A DNA stretch of 64,000 nucleotides from Sutcliffiella horikoshii (GCF_002157855.1 NZ_CP020880.1:1612001-1676000), one strand, 5' to 3'. Shown: positions 25,368 to 34,671, numbered from the stretch's first letter. Made by a program: numbers and translations. The notes: generated by a model not told the origin, from the letters alone.

Positions 25368-26543
25368 TTGAAATCGCTTTCAACAAAAAGAGAACCAAGA
25401 AAACATCCATACTTAACAAAAGACCATCAACAATTCAGAAAGTCTCTGCGCAAGTTTTTAGAAAGAGAAGCAGTTCCTTTTTATGATGAGTGGGAAAGTG
25501 ATCGCATCATTCCTCGTTCGTTCTGGACAAAGATGGGGGAACAGGGCTATCTTTGCCCTGATATTGATGAAAAATACGGTGGAAGTGAGACGGACTGGGG
25601 TTATTCAGTTGTAATTAACGAAGAGCTCGAGCGTGTGGGGACTGGATTAATTGGTGTAGCGCTACACAATGATATTGTAGTCCCTTATATCACAAGCTTC
25701 GGAACAGAGGAGCAGAAGCAGAGATGGCTGCCTTCATGTGTGTCTGGTCGAACGATTACCGCCATTGCCATGACAGAGCCTGGGACAGGATCGGATCTTG
25801 CGAATATCAAAACAACGGCAAGACTTGAAGGAGACCATTATATCGTTAATGGAGCAAAAACATTCATTACGAATGGAATCCATGCAGATCTAGTGATCGT
25901 GGCAGTAAAGACAGATACAGAAATTCACCCGCAGCACAGAGGAGTCAGCCTGCTTGTGATTGAACGAGGCCATCAAGGTTTTTCTAGAGGGCGGAAGCTG
26001 GACAAAGTGGGATTACATTCGCAAGATACAGCCGAATTATTTTTTGAGGATTGTAAGGTCCCTAAGGAGAATTTACTCGGAGAAGAAGGTCGCGGGTTCT
26101 TATACTTAATGGATAAATTGCAGCAAGAAAGGCTGTTGGTGGGCATTGGAGCGCAAATTGCTTCAGAGGAAATGCTGCAGTCCACGATTGACTATGTGAA
26201 GAGCAGGGAAGCATTCGGCAGACCTGTCAGTCAATTTCAGAATACTCAGTTTAAAATAGCCGAAATGGCGACAGAAGTGGAAATGGGAAGAGCTTTTCTT
26301 GACCAGCTCATCGCCGATCATATTGCCGGAGAAGATGTCGTGACAAAGGTATCGATGGCAAAATGGAAGCTCACCGAAATAGCAAGAAATATTGCGACTC
26401 AGTGCATGCAGCTTCATGGAGGATACGGTTATATGGAAGAATACAAGATTGCAAGAAGATACCGGGATATACCTGTTGCCAGTATTTATGCAGGAACCAA
26501 TGACATTATGAAAACGATCATTGCCAAAAACTTAGGATTGTAG
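25368..26543 (+). CDS. Acyl-CoA dehydrogenase (LCAD/IVD-like)
   Basis: A 391-aa FAD enzyme that makes the 2-enoyl-CoA. Signature MTEPGTGSDLANIKT and the C-terminal QCMQLHGGYGYMEEY are clear. The usual MCAD catalytic Glu in YEGT is Ala here (YAGTNDIMK). As in long-chain and isovaleryl-CoA dehydrogenases, the base is likely Glu in QQERLL (about residue 254). That points to a branched or long substrate. The start is TTG with GGGGTGAAG upstream, 12 bases from the ligase gene. The electron acceptor genes (etfAB) are not in this window. Confidence 0.88.
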   Translation: MKSLSTKREPRKHPYLTKDHQQFRKSLRKFLEREAVPFYDEWESDRIIPRSFWTKMGEQGYLCPDIDEKYGGSETDWGYSVVINEELERVGTGLIGVALHNDIVVPYITSFGTEEQKQRWLPSCVSGRTITAIAMTEPGTGSDLANIKTTARLEGDHYIVNGAKTFITNGIHADLVIVAVKTDTEIHPQHRGVSLLVIERGHQGFSRGRKLDKVGLHSQDTAELFFEDCKVPKENLLGEEGRGFLYLMDKLQQERLLVGIGAQIASEEMLQSTIDYVKSREAFGRPVSQFQNTQFKIAEMATEVEMGRAFLDQLIADHIAGEDVVTKVSMAKWKLTEIARNIATQCMQLHGGYGYMEEYKIARRYRDIPVASIYAGTNDIMKTIIAKNLGL

Positions 26544-26561
26544 GAAGGGAGATTATTCATC

Positions 26562-27713
26562 ATGAGAGAAGTCGTCATTGTAGAAGGAGTACGAACACCA
26601 GTCGGGAGAAGAAAAGGATTATTAAAGGATTACCGACCAGATGATTTGGCTGGGCAAGTATTGAAGGAGCTTGTAAAGCGTGCGGGCATTGACGCAGGAC
26701 TAGTGGAAGACGTTATCCTTGGATGTGTGACACAGTCTGGAGAACAGGCTGGGGATATTGCAAGGGTTGCTGCTTTGATTGCAGGTTTTCCGATAGAAGT
26801 GCCAGGTACTACGCTTGATCGTCAATGTGGCTCCAGTCAACAGGCTGTACACTTTGCAGCACAGGCCATTCTTTCAGGTGACATGGATGTGGTCATTGCC
26901 GGGGGAGTAGAGAACATGACAAGAGTGCCGATGGGATCCAACTATCAAAAGGCTCCGTTCAGTGACAGGCTACAGGAGAAATATGAAATCATTAACCAAG
27001 GACTTTCAGCGGAAAGAATTGCCGAAAAGTATGGATTCACACGTGAGGAGTTAGATACCTTTTCATATGAAAGCCATCAAAAAGCGTTAAAAGCGCAAGC
27101 AGAGGGTTATTTTACAACAGAAATCATGCCGATTGAAGTATCATTGGAAGACGGTACAACATTTATGATGAAGGAAGATTCTGGTCCTCGCAAGGAAACG
27201 TCAGTGGAGGCGCTTGGTGGTTTAAAAACCGTATTCAAGGAAGATGGCGTCATCCATGCAGGGAATGCAAGCCAAATCAGTGACGGCGCAGCAGCTGTTC
27301 TATTGATGACAAAGGAAAAGGCATTGGAGCTTGGATTAAAGCCGCGTTTCAAAGTTCATACAAGAGTGGTGGTCGGTTCTGATCCAACCTTGATGCTGAC
27401 AGGTCCTATTCCGGCAACCGAGAAAGTGCTGCTAAAATCAGGCCTATCCATTGATGACATTGATGTGTTTGAAGTCAATGAAGCTTTTGCTCCGGTTCCG
27501 ATGGCTTGGTTGAAGGAAACAGGAGCTGATCCGGCTAAACTTAATCCAAATGGCGGTGCAATTGCGTTAGGTCATCCTCTAGGGGCAAGCGGAGCGAGAT
27601 TAATGATAAGTATGATGCATGAACTTGAACGTACTGGTGGCAGGTACGGCCTCCAGACAATGTGTGAGGGGCATGGAATGGCGAACGCGACCATCATTGA
27701 AAGGCTTGACTGA
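26562..27713 (+). CDS. Acetyl-CoA acyltransferase (thiolase)
   Basis: A 383-aa thiolase that splits 3-ketoacyl-CoA. The acylated cysteine is Cys89 (DRQCGSSQQ). The base pair of active-site residues is in NEAFAPVP, GHPLGASG (His about 339) and CEGHGMAN (Cys about 367). Length and motifs are normal. GAAGGGAGA precedes the ATG. It lies 18 bases after the dehydrogenase gene. With the dehydrogenase here and the HSD10-type enzyme at 7335, only an enoyl-CoA hydratase is missing from a full beta-oxidation round. Confidence 0.88.
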   Translation: MREVVIVEGVRTPVGRRKGLLKDYRPDDLAGQVLKELVKRAGIDAGLVEDVILGCVTQSGEQAGDIARVAALIAGFPIEVPGTTLDRQCGSSQQAVHFAAQAILSGDMDVVIAGGVENMTRVPMGSNYQKAPFSDRLQEKYEIINQGLSAERIAEKYGFTREELDTFSYESHQKALKAQAEGYFTTEIMPIEVSLEDGTTFMMKEDSGPRKETSVEALGGLKTVFKEDGVIHAGNASQISDGAAAVLLMTKEKALELGLKPRFKVHTRVVVGSDPTLMLTGPIPATEKVLLKSGLSIDDIDVFEVNEAFAPVPMAWLKETGADPAKLNPNGGAIALGHPLGASGARLMISMMHELERTGGRYGLQTMCEGHGMANATIIERLD

Positions 27714-27741
27714 TACTTAATGAAAAGTAGGAGGATGAAAG

Positions 27742-29316
27742 ATGTCGATAACGATTGGGAAAATCTTTGATCTTACAGTACAAAAGTTTCCGGATAAAGA
27801 AGCGCTTTATGATGTGAAGAAAAATGTACGATATACCTACAAAGAATGGAATGTGGAAGTAAACCGGTTAGCCAATGCCCTTTTGGAAGAAGGAGTAAAA
27901 AAAGGGGACAGGGTCTCCACGCTGCTTTTTAACACAGAGGAACTGGCAAACACGATGCTTGCTTGTGCAAAAATCGGAGCCGTCTTCAATCCAATCAATT
28001 TCCGCTTGCAGCCGGAGGAAGTGGCGTTCATTCTAAACGACGCAAGGCCGAAAGTCGTAATGTATGAAAAAGCGTTGGAACCTGTTGTCGCTTCCATTGC
28101 GGGGCGCTTTGAAAAAACAGGATTCTGGATTATTGATGGGGAAGAAACCAGTTATTCCTCCTCTTATCATGAAAAATTGGTATCTGCCTCCAATGATGAA
28201 GTATCAATCAATGTCTTGGAAAACGACACATATGCGATCATGTACACGAGCGGAACGACAGGAAGGCCAAAAGGCGTCGTTCATCGACATAGGGATATGG
28301 CGGAGCAGAGTTTAATTGTCATTTCCGCCACGAAGCTTGAAGCGGAGGATATAGGCCTTGTGACCGCACCAATGTTCCATTGCGCGGAACTGCACTGTGC
28401 TGTTATCCCAAGAATTCATGTAGGCGGGAAGAATGTCATCCTCCATCATTTTGAGCCGAAGAAGGTTCTTCAACTGATTCAAGAGGAAAAGGTGACGAAG
28501 TTTTTTGCCGCCCCAACTATGTGGAATATGCTATTGCAGGAGAACTTTAATGACTATGATTTGAGCAGCCTGAATCTTGGCTTATACGGTGCTGCTCCAA
28601 TGGCACCCGCACTTGTCAGGGCGTGTCACGACTTATTGGGCATTTCCCTCGTCCAAGCATATGGCATGACAGAAATGGGACCAGCAATCACCTTCCTATC
28701 TGAAAAAGATCAGCTCAGGAAAGCAGGTTCCGCAGGCCAGGCCTGCCTGAATCATGAGATTCGGATTGTCCGTCCGAACGAAGATGGACCAAGTGATCCC
28801 GATGATATGTTGCCTGCAGGTGAAGCGGGAGAAATACTCGTCAAAGGTCCATGCATCATGAGCGCTTATTTTAACAGAGAGGAAGCGACGGCTGCTGCCA
28901 TGTATAAAGGCTGGTACCATTCTGGGGACATTGGTTATCTGGATGAAGAAGGCTTTTTATATGTAAAAGATCGGGTGGATGACATGATCATCAGCGGTGG
29001 GGAGAACATCTATCCACGTGAGGTAGAAGATGTTCTTTATGAACACCCTGCTGTGTTGGATGTAGCCATTGTCGGTTTGCCTGATGACCGTTGGGGAGAA
29101 ACGGTAACTGCGTTTGTGGTGAAAAAGAACGAAAAAGTGACAGAAGAAGAACTTGATGCTTTCTGTTTGAATAGTTCTGAGCTTGCACGTTATAAACGCC
29201 CACGAAAGTACATGTTTGTGGATGCCCTGCCTCGAAATGCAAGCGGGAAAATTCAGAAGTTTGTCTTGAGAAAGCAGATGGAAGAGCTTGTGACAGGGGA
29301 AACTCCATCCTTATGA
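27742..29316 (+). CDS. AMP-dependent acyl-CoA synthetase, second of three
   Basis: A 524-aa ANL-family ligase with P-loop MYTSGTTGRPKG (about 167-178), YGMTEMGP, a YHSGDIGYLDEEG hinge region and a C-terminal NASGKIQKF lysine. It differs clearly from the ligases at 23832 and 30450, so it is not a recent duplication. Its stop overlaps the start of the CoA-transferase gene (ATGA). Three ligases in one operon suggest several related acid substrates. Confidence 0.85.
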   Translation: MSITIGKIFDLTVQKFPDKEALYDVKKNVRYTYKEWNVEVNRLANALLEEGVKKGDRVSTLLFNTEELANTMLACAKIGAVFNPINFRLQPEEVAFILNDARPKVVMYEKALEPVVASIAGRFEKTGFWIIDGEETSYSSSYHEKLVSASNDEVSINVLENDTYAIMYTSGTTGRPKGVVHRHRDMAEQSLIVISATKLEAEDIGLVTAPMFHCAELHCAVIPRIHVGGKNVILHHFEPKKVLQLIQEEKVTKFFAAPTMWNMLLQENFNDYDLSSLNLGLYGAAPMAPALVRACHDLLGISLVQAYGMTEMGPAITFLSEKDQLRKAGSAGQACLNHEIRIVRPNEDGPSDPDDMLPAGEAGEILVKGPCIMSAYFNREEATAAAMYKGWYHSGDIGYLDEEGFLYVKDRVDDMIISGGENIYPREVEDVLYEHPAVLDVAIVGLPDDRWGETVTAFVVKKNEKVTEEELDAFCLNSSELARYKRPRKYMFVDALPRNASGKIQKFVLRKQMEELVTGETPSL

Positions 29317-30410
29317 TAGAAAAATTGCTAGAAGGGATTAGAATACTAGATTTCACTAACTATCTTCCAGGTCCATATGCAACGCAACGTCTTACGGACC
29401 TTGGAGCAGAGGTCATCAAAGTGGAGCCTTCAGCAGGAGATCCAGCCCGTCATACAGGGGTAAAACTTGATGGGACTGGTGTGGTATATCTTGCAAATAA
29501 TCATGGGAAAATGAGTGTTTCCGTCGATTTGAAAGATGAGGCTGACAGGGATAAAGTTATGAGTTTGGTTGAGGGTTGCGATGTTATTATAGAAAGTTTC
29601 AGGCCAGGTGTCATGTCAAAGTTCGGCCTTGACTATGAAACTGTAAAAGTCCAAAAGCCCGACATTATCTATTGTTCCATTACTGGCTACGGGAACCATG
29701 GTAGATGGAGCAAGCTTGGAAGCCATGATATCAACTATATGGCACTAAGCGGGATGCTGGCACAATTAAAAGATTCATCTGGCCGCCCCATTCACCCATC
29801 CATCACCATAGCCGACTATTTTGGTAGTATGGCAGCTTGTGAGATGGTGCTTGCACTTCTATTAAAAAAAGAGCGGTCAGGTCTAGGTGGCTACCACTCT
29901 ATCAGTCTGACGGATGTGGCGGCTTCCTTCATGGGCACACACCTCATGATTCAACAAGAGGTGGGGGAAGAGCAGGGCATCACATTACTAAATGGGGAAC
30001 TTATCAGCTATGGAATCTATGAAACAAAGGACGGGCGGTTTATGGCCCTTGGCGCATTGGAATATAAGTTCTGGCAGAATTTATGTGAAGCGGTGGATCG
30101 GGAAGAATGGCTTGGCGCGCATTTTTCGGTCAGAAGAGACAGTAATCCTGTTTCGGGCGGGATGGAAGAGTTGTTTGCTAGTCGCACTTTTGAAGAGTGG
30201 ACAACCTTTAGCCAAGAGGTCGATTGCTGCTTAACCCCTGTGTTGGAAGTAGGGGAACTTTCAAGTTATCCATATTTTAAAGAGAATAATAGTATTTTTC
30301 ATGATGATAAAGGAAATGTAAATGTTGCCATGCATAGTGGAAGTTACAAGGGGGTTAATCCTGCACCATCTGTTGGGGAACATACTGTGAGATTGCTGGA
30401 CAAGCTTTAA
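29313..30410 (+). CDS. Class III CoA-transferase (CaiB/BaiF family)
   Basis: A 365-aa enzyme that moves CoA between acyl-CoA and a free acid. The N-terminal motif LEGIRILDFTNYLPGPYATQ and KVEPSAGDPAR are typical. The catalytic aspartate is Asp168 (ITIADYFGS), matching Asp169 of formyl-CoA transferase. The protein is a little shorter than the ~400-aa norm. The start overlaps the preceding ligase stop by four bases, so the two are coupled. It may recycle CoA to incoming acid, or act on an alpha-methyl-branched substrate (racemase relatives share this fold). Confidence 0.85.
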   Translation: MIEKLLEGIRILDFTNYLPGPYATQRLTDLGAEVIKVEPSAGDPARHTGVKLDGTGVVYLANNHGKMSVSVDLKDEADRDKVMSLVEGCDVIIESFRPGVMSKFGLDYETVKVQKPDIIYCSITGYGNHGRWSKLGSHDINYMALSGMLAQLKDSSGRPIHPSITIADYFGSMAACEMVLALLLKKERSGLGGYHSISLTDVAASFMGTHLMIQQEVGEEQGITLLNGELISYGIYETKDGRFMALGALEYKFWQNLCEAVDREEWLGAHFSVRRDSNPVSGGMEELFASRTFEEWTTFSQEVDCCLTPVLEVGELSSYPYFKENNSIFHDDKGNVNVAMHSGSYKGVNPAPSVGEHTVRLLDKL

Positions 30411-30449
30411 TGTAAGCTAAATTCATTTAATTGAGAGGGGTAATGTTAG

Positions 30450-32072
30450 ATGATGAATGTACCTATGACCGTCAGTTCCATGCTGGAAAGAGCGGAAAGA
30501 TTTTTCCCGAATAAAGAGGTTGTGTCAAGAACGCTATCAGGTGTGCAGCGTTTGTCCTATCGGAAAATTGGGGAGCGGACACGCCGATTATCCAGTGCGC
30601 TAGAAAAGCTAGGGGTGCAAAAAGGCGATAGAGTTGGAACCTTTGCTTGGAATCATCACCGCCATTTAGAAACCTACTTTGGAATTCCAGGAATGGGAGC
30701 AGTGCTTCATACGATTAATATCAGACTGGCTCCCGAGCATGTGTCTTATATTGTCAATCATGCAGAAGACGTAGTGCTTTTTGTGGATGAAGATTTGCTG
30801 CCGTTAGTGGAGCGGGTAAAGGACCAATTGGGAACAGTGAAAGCATTCATCATCATGACAGATAAAGAAGAGCTCCCATCGACTTCCTTACATCCTGTTT
30901 TCTCTTATGAAGATTTACTAGAAGAAGGGGACCCGAACTTCTCCTTTGTAAAAGATATCGATGAAAACGACGCGGCCGGAATTTGTTACACTTCCGCCAC
31001 CACCGGTAATCCGAAAGGTGTCGTCTACTCTCATCGCTCATTGGTGCTTCACAGCTATGCTCTCGGATTGGCGGATACTGCAGGCCTGTCGGAATATGAT
31101 ACATGCATGCCGGTAGTACCAATGTTCCATGCAAATGCTTGGGGATTGCCGTTTGCAGCCACTTGGTTCGGTACCACGCAAGTGTTGCCAGGCCCTCAGT
31201 TCACACCGCAACTTTTGGCAGAATTGATAGAGAGCGAAAACATTACATTGACTGCCGGTGTTCCGACGATCTGGCTTGGTTTATTGAATGAGTTGGAAAA
31301 AGGATCGTATGACACATCAAGCCTGCGGGCAATATTGTGTGGTGGATCGGCTGCACCTCGCGGGATGATCAAGGCTTTTGAAACCAAATACGGCATACCA
31401 TTTTTACATGCTTATGGCATGACAGAAACGACGCCACTTGCTACAGTTTCCAGGCTGAAAAGTCATCAAACAGATTTAGATGAAGAAAAAATGCTGGATA
31501 TCCGCTCGATGCAAGGTTTGTTGGTTCCTGGACTTGAGATGAAAATTGTCGGTGCAGAAGGGGAAGTAGAATGGAACGGTGCGGAAATGGGTGAACTTTG
31601 CCTCCGCGGTCCATGGATTGCAGACGAGTACTATAAAGACGAGCGTTCTGCTGATGCCTTCATCGATGGCTGGCTGCACACAGGTGATGTTGTTACAGTG
31701 GATGAAGAAGGAGTCGTCAAAATCGTTGACCGTACAAAAGATTTAATAAAAAGCGGAGGCGAATGGATCTCCTCTGTTGATTTGGAAAATGCCATCATGG
31801 CGCATGAAGCAGTTTTTGAAGCAAGCGTCGTCGCCATTCCACATGACGAATGGCAGGAAAGACCAGTCGCATGCGTCGTACTGAAAGAAGCCTATGCCGG
31901 CAAAGTTGCTAAGCAAGAAATCATTGACTTCATCTCTCCTCAGTTCGCCAAATGGTGGCTGCCAGATGAAGTAATCTTCATGGAAGAAATACCGAAGACT
32001 TCGGTAGGGAAATTCCTGAAACGTACTTTAAGGGATATTGTGGAGAAAGAGATGAAGAGTACGGTGGAATAG
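30450..32072 (+). CDS. Long-chain fatty-acid-CoA ligase, third of three
   Basis: A 540-aa ANL ligase with P-loop CYTSATTGNPKG (Ala in place of the usual Gly), VPMFHANAWG, AYGMTETTP, WLHTGDVVTVDEEG and C-terminal TSVGKFLKR. The VPMFHANAWG block and SGGEWISS are typical of the medium/long-chain fatty acyl-CoA ligase subgroup. The start is ATG at 30450 or 30453, with GAGAGGGG upstream. It is the last gene of the sigma-54 operon and is followed by a terminator. Confidence 0.88.
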   Translation: MMNVPMTVSSMLERAERFFPNKEVVSRTLSGVQRLSYRKIGERTRRLSSALEKLGVQKGDRVGTFAWNHHRHLETYFGIPGMGAVLHTINIRLAPEHVSYIVNHAEDVVLFVDEDLLPLVERVKDQLGTVKAFIIMTDKEELPSTSLHPVFSYEDLLEEGDPNFSFVKDIDENDAAGICYTSATTGNPKGVVYSHRSLVLHSYALGLADTAGLSEYDTCMPVVPMFHANAWGLPFAATWFGTTQVLPGPQFTPQLLAELIESENITLTAGVPTIWLGLLNELEKGSYDTSSLRAILCGGSAAPRGMIKAFETKYGIPFLHAYGMTETTPLATVSRLKSHQTDLDEEKMLDIRSMQGLLVPGLEMKIVGAEGEVEWNGAEMGELCLRGPWIADEYYKDERSADAFIDGWLHTGDVVTVDEEGVVKIVDRTKDLIKSGGEWISSVDLENAIMAHEAVFEASVVAIPHDEWQERPVACVVLKEAYAGKVAKQEIIDFISPQFAKWWLPDEVIFMEEIPKTSVGKFLKRTLRDIVEKEMKSTVE

Positions 32073-32090
32073 GAGTTTTTTAAGGAGAGA

Positions 32091-32135
32091 ATGGGCCTTT
32101 CTATTATGGAGAGGCCTGTTTTTTGTTCTTTAGGA
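32091..32135 (+). terminator. Terminator of the acyl-CoA operon
   Basis: GGGCCTTTC and GAGAGGCCT pair around TATTATG, followed by GTTTTTTGTTCTTT. Confidence 0.75.
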
Positions 32136-32183
32136 AATTATTATTGTGGACAGTCTTCAGTGTAATTCTTAATCGTCGGGAAG

Positions 32184-32515
32184 ATGAAGACCTCGGTGAC
32201 GAGAAATCAGGAGGAGAGAAGTCGTCATCGGCGTTATGAAGACATCGGTGACGAGAAATTGGTAAGAGAGAAGTCCTCATCGCCCGTATGAAGACATCAG
32301 TGACGAGAAATCAGGAGGAGAGAAGTCCTCATCGGCCGTATGAAGACATCAGTGACGAGAAATCAGGAGGAGAGGAGTCCTCATCGGCGTTATGAAGACT
32401 TCAGTGACGGGAAATCAGGAGGAGAGAAGTCCTCATCGGCGTTATGAAGACATCAGTGACAAGAAATCAGGAGGAGAGAAGTCGTCATCGCCAATATGAA
32501 GCCCTTGGTGAAAGG
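32184..32515. repeat. 52-bp tandem repeat array (six full copies and a part)
   Basis: Units start at 32184, 32236, 32288, 32340, 32392, 32444 and 32496, exactly 52 bases each, with most copies over 90% alike by eye. Each junction has an inverted repeat, GTCCTCATC ... ATGAAGAC, that could form a hairpin. No frame is kept. The array at 48304 shares this GTCYTCAT / ATGARGAC core. Confidence 0.92.
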
Positions 32516-32646
32516 GATTTTATTGATATATTCAAAGGTGAGCGCAAAGGAAAGATTCGGCCAAGATCAATATTTCAAAATTTGCGAAAAGCGAGAAAAC
32601 GTCCCAAGAAATTATAATCTTGAGACGTGGTTTTAACTCGCGTTAG

Positions 32647-32835
32647 CAATTTTGTTCTTGGAGAGAGGAAGGCAACAGTTTTCCACAAACGGGCCAGATT
32701 ACGGAGGAACTATTTTATTACGTAGTAGACTCTTACTGTGCAGCAAATAACTTGAAAGAGTCAACTAAAAGTAAAGAAGGATCTTTTTATTTATTAGATG
32801 ATTGGTTTCAACAAATGAGCAAGGTTGTCGAATAA
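32647..32835 (+). pseudogene. Possible 3' remnant of a broken gene
   Basis: A 62-codon open frame without a usable start runs from a stop at 32644-32646 to TAA at 32833-32835. It looks protein-like (TGQITEELFYYVVDSYCAANN ... KEGSFYLLDDWFQQMSKVVE). It follows the tandem repeat array directly, which may have replaced its 5' part. I do not recognise the family. It may be no more than a chance open frame. Confidence 0.3.
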
Positions 32836-32938
32836 CTCTACTTGGAGGAGGACCCTTTCCCCCATCCAATATATTCAACCGCTTGACATTGATTTTATTT
32901 ATATAAATGATTATGTTAATAATAGTGAGGGTGATTGG

Positions 32939-33631
32939 ATGAACGATTCATTAAGAATATTGATAATTGAAGATGATGAAGATATTAATCGCTTATTATG
33001 TAATATTGTTAGTAAGAGTGGTTATACCCCCAAGTCAGCTTATTCAGGGACGGAAGCAATGATTTACCTAGATAGCGAGAGATGGGATATGGTCCTCATC
33101 GATCTAATGCTTCCTGGTTTGTCTGGTGAAGATATTTTAAAAATAGTAACCAAAGAGAGCGATGTTCCTATCATTATTATTTCGGCTAAACTCGAAACAC
33201 AATCAAAAATTGCTGCCTTAAGGGCTGGTGCCGATGACTACATTACAAAACCTTTCGATATTGAAGAGGTTTCTGCCAGAATTGATTCTTGCCTTAGAAG
33301 GTATCGTGATATACCGAGTGTGTCGATAACCAATCTGATGAGCAATAAAGATATTGTTTTGGATCCGGATGCAAAAATAGTGACTGTGAATGGAAATGTA
33401 CTCAAATTAACAGCGCGAGAATATGAGATTTTACTTCTATTAATGTCTTCCCCAAATAAGGTCTTTACCAAAGCTAATTTATTCGAGAGCGTTTGGAATG
33501 AACCGTTTTATGGGGACGACAATACGATTAATGTCCATTTGAGTAATATTAGAAATAAGCTCTCTAAAGCAAATCCTAATGAAGTGTACATTGAAACGGT
33601 TTGGGGAATGGGGTACAAGCTCAAAACTTAA
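32939..33631 (+). CDS. OmpR-family response regulator
   Basis: A 230-aa two-component regulator. The receiver has acidic residues IIEDDED (residues 8-14), the phospho-acceptor Asp in MVLIDLMLPG, Thr/Ser in IIISAK and Lys in YITKPF. The C-terminal winged helix has the usual LTAREYEILLLL and VHLSNIRNKL blocks. The ATG at 32939 has GTGAGGGTGA in front of it. An upstream in-frame start at 32825 would add 38 residues unlike any receiver. It precedes an ABC transporter and a kinase, the arrangement of peptide-antibiotic sensing and resistance units. Direct repeats after its stop are its likely target. Confidence 0.9.
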   Translation: MNDSLRILIIEDDEDINRLLCNIVSKSGYTPKSAYSGTEAMIYLDSERWDMVLIDLMLPGLSGEDILKIVTKESDVPIIIISAKLETQSKIAALRAGADDYITKPFDIEEVSARIDSCLRRYRDIPSVSITNLMSNKDIVLDPDAKIVTVNGNVLKLTAREYEILLLLMSSPNKVFTKANLFESVWNEPFYGDDNTINVHLSNIRNKLSKANPNEVYIETVWGMGYKLKT

Positions 33632-33666
33632 GGTTTTCTTAAGAATTGACTTAAGACTTTCTTATG
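33628..33666. promoter_or_regulatory. Four direct repeats, probable response-regulator operator
   Basis: TTAAG at 33628, 33639 and 33651 and TTATG at 33662 are spaced 11, 12 and 11 bases, one helical turn apart. OmpR-family regulators bind such direct repeats. A TATAGT -10-like box follows at 33677-33682, before the ABC transporter genes. The first repeat overlaps the stop of the regulator gene. Confidence 0.5.
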
Positions 33667-33747
33667 TTTTCCTTCTTATAGTATAAGAGTGTTCAAACAG
33701 GTATCATTTTGGACAAGTTAGATAATGAAATAAGGAGGAAAACCTTG

Positions 33748-34671
33748 ATGAATGACTATGTTTTAAAAACGAATCAATTGTCTAAAAAATATCAAAATAA
33801 AATGGCGCTTAATAAGGTAAATGTAACAATAAAAAAGGGCTCTATTTATGGTTTTATTGGACAAAATGGTGCTGGGAAATCCACGTTAATTCGATTAATC
33901 ACAGGTCTTTCTTATCCAACAACAGGTACATTCGAATTGTTTGGAGAAAATAGAAAACGAGAGTTAATTGAAGCCAGGAAACGAATTGGAACAATAATTG
34001 AAGGCCCTGCTTTATACCCACAAATGACAGCCGCTGAAAATTTAGAAGCACATCGGCTTCTAAAAGGAATTCCGGGGAAAGAATGTATTGACAAAACTCT
34101 TAAGACAGTAGGATTACAAAGTGCAGGAAAAAAGAAAGCAAAGAATTTTTCTTTAGGAATGAAACAGCGTCTAGGGCTTGCTATAGCTTTATTAGGAGAT
34201 CCAGAGTTTTTGATTCTTGATGAACCTATTAATGGTTTAGACCCAATGGGAGTAGTTGAAATCAGAGAATTATTAAATAAGCTTAACCAAGAGTATGATA
34301 TTACGATTTTAATCTCAAGTCATATTTTAAGTGAACTGCATTTATTAGCTACACATTATGGAATTATTCATAATGGAGAATTGCTTGAGCAGTTATCCGC
34401 AAAAGAACTGAATGAAAAGTGCCAGCAATATTTGCATATAAAAGTAGATAATCCAAACAAAGCTGCAACAGTTATTGAAAGTCTCCTTGCAACGCAAGAG
34501 TTTGAAGTAATGCCAGATGGAACCATGAAGTTGTATGCCTATGTAGATGTGCCAGGTAAAGTCTCCAAAATCCTAACCAATGAAGGATTGGTCATCGAAG
34601 AATTTATGCCAATGGGAGAAGATTTGGAAACGTACTTTAGTAATCGTATTGGAGGGGTGCAGCATGGGTAA
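33748..34671 (+). CDS. ABC transporter ATP-binding protein (BcrA-like)
   Basis: A 307-aa ATPase with Walker A GQNGAGKST, signature FSLGMKQRLG, Walker B FLILDEPINGLDP and a switch His in ILISSHIL. The C-terminal extension of about 90 residues is typical of BcrA-type antibiotic and lantibiotic export ATPases. The ATG at 33748 has AAGGAGG nine bases upstream. A TTG at 33745 is possible. The stop overlaps the permease start by eight bases. The likely role is removal of a membrane-active peptide or antibiotic, inferred from family and context. Confidence 0.88.
   Translation: MNDYVLKTNQLSKKYQNKMALNKVNVTIKKGSIYGFIGQNGAGKSTLIRLITGLSYPTTGTFELFGENRKRELIEARKRIGTIIEGPALYPQMTAAENLEAHRLLKGIPGKECIDKTLKTVGLQSAGKKKAKNFSLGMKQRLGLAIALLGDPEFLILDEPINGLDPMGVVEIRELLNKLNQEYDITILISSHILSELHLLATHYGIIHNGELLEQLSAKELNEKCQQYLHIKVDNPNKAATVIESLLATQEFEVMPDGTMKLYAYVDVPGKVSKILTNEGLVIEEFMPMGEDLETYFSNRIGGVQHG

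Noticed and set aside
32184-32515. CRISPR array
   Set aside because: The 52-base units follow each other without unique spacers, and no cas genes are present.
32825-32938. N-terminal extension of the response regulator by 38 codons
   Set aside because: No receiver starts this way; the ATG at 32939 has a good ribosome-binding site and begins the usual strand.
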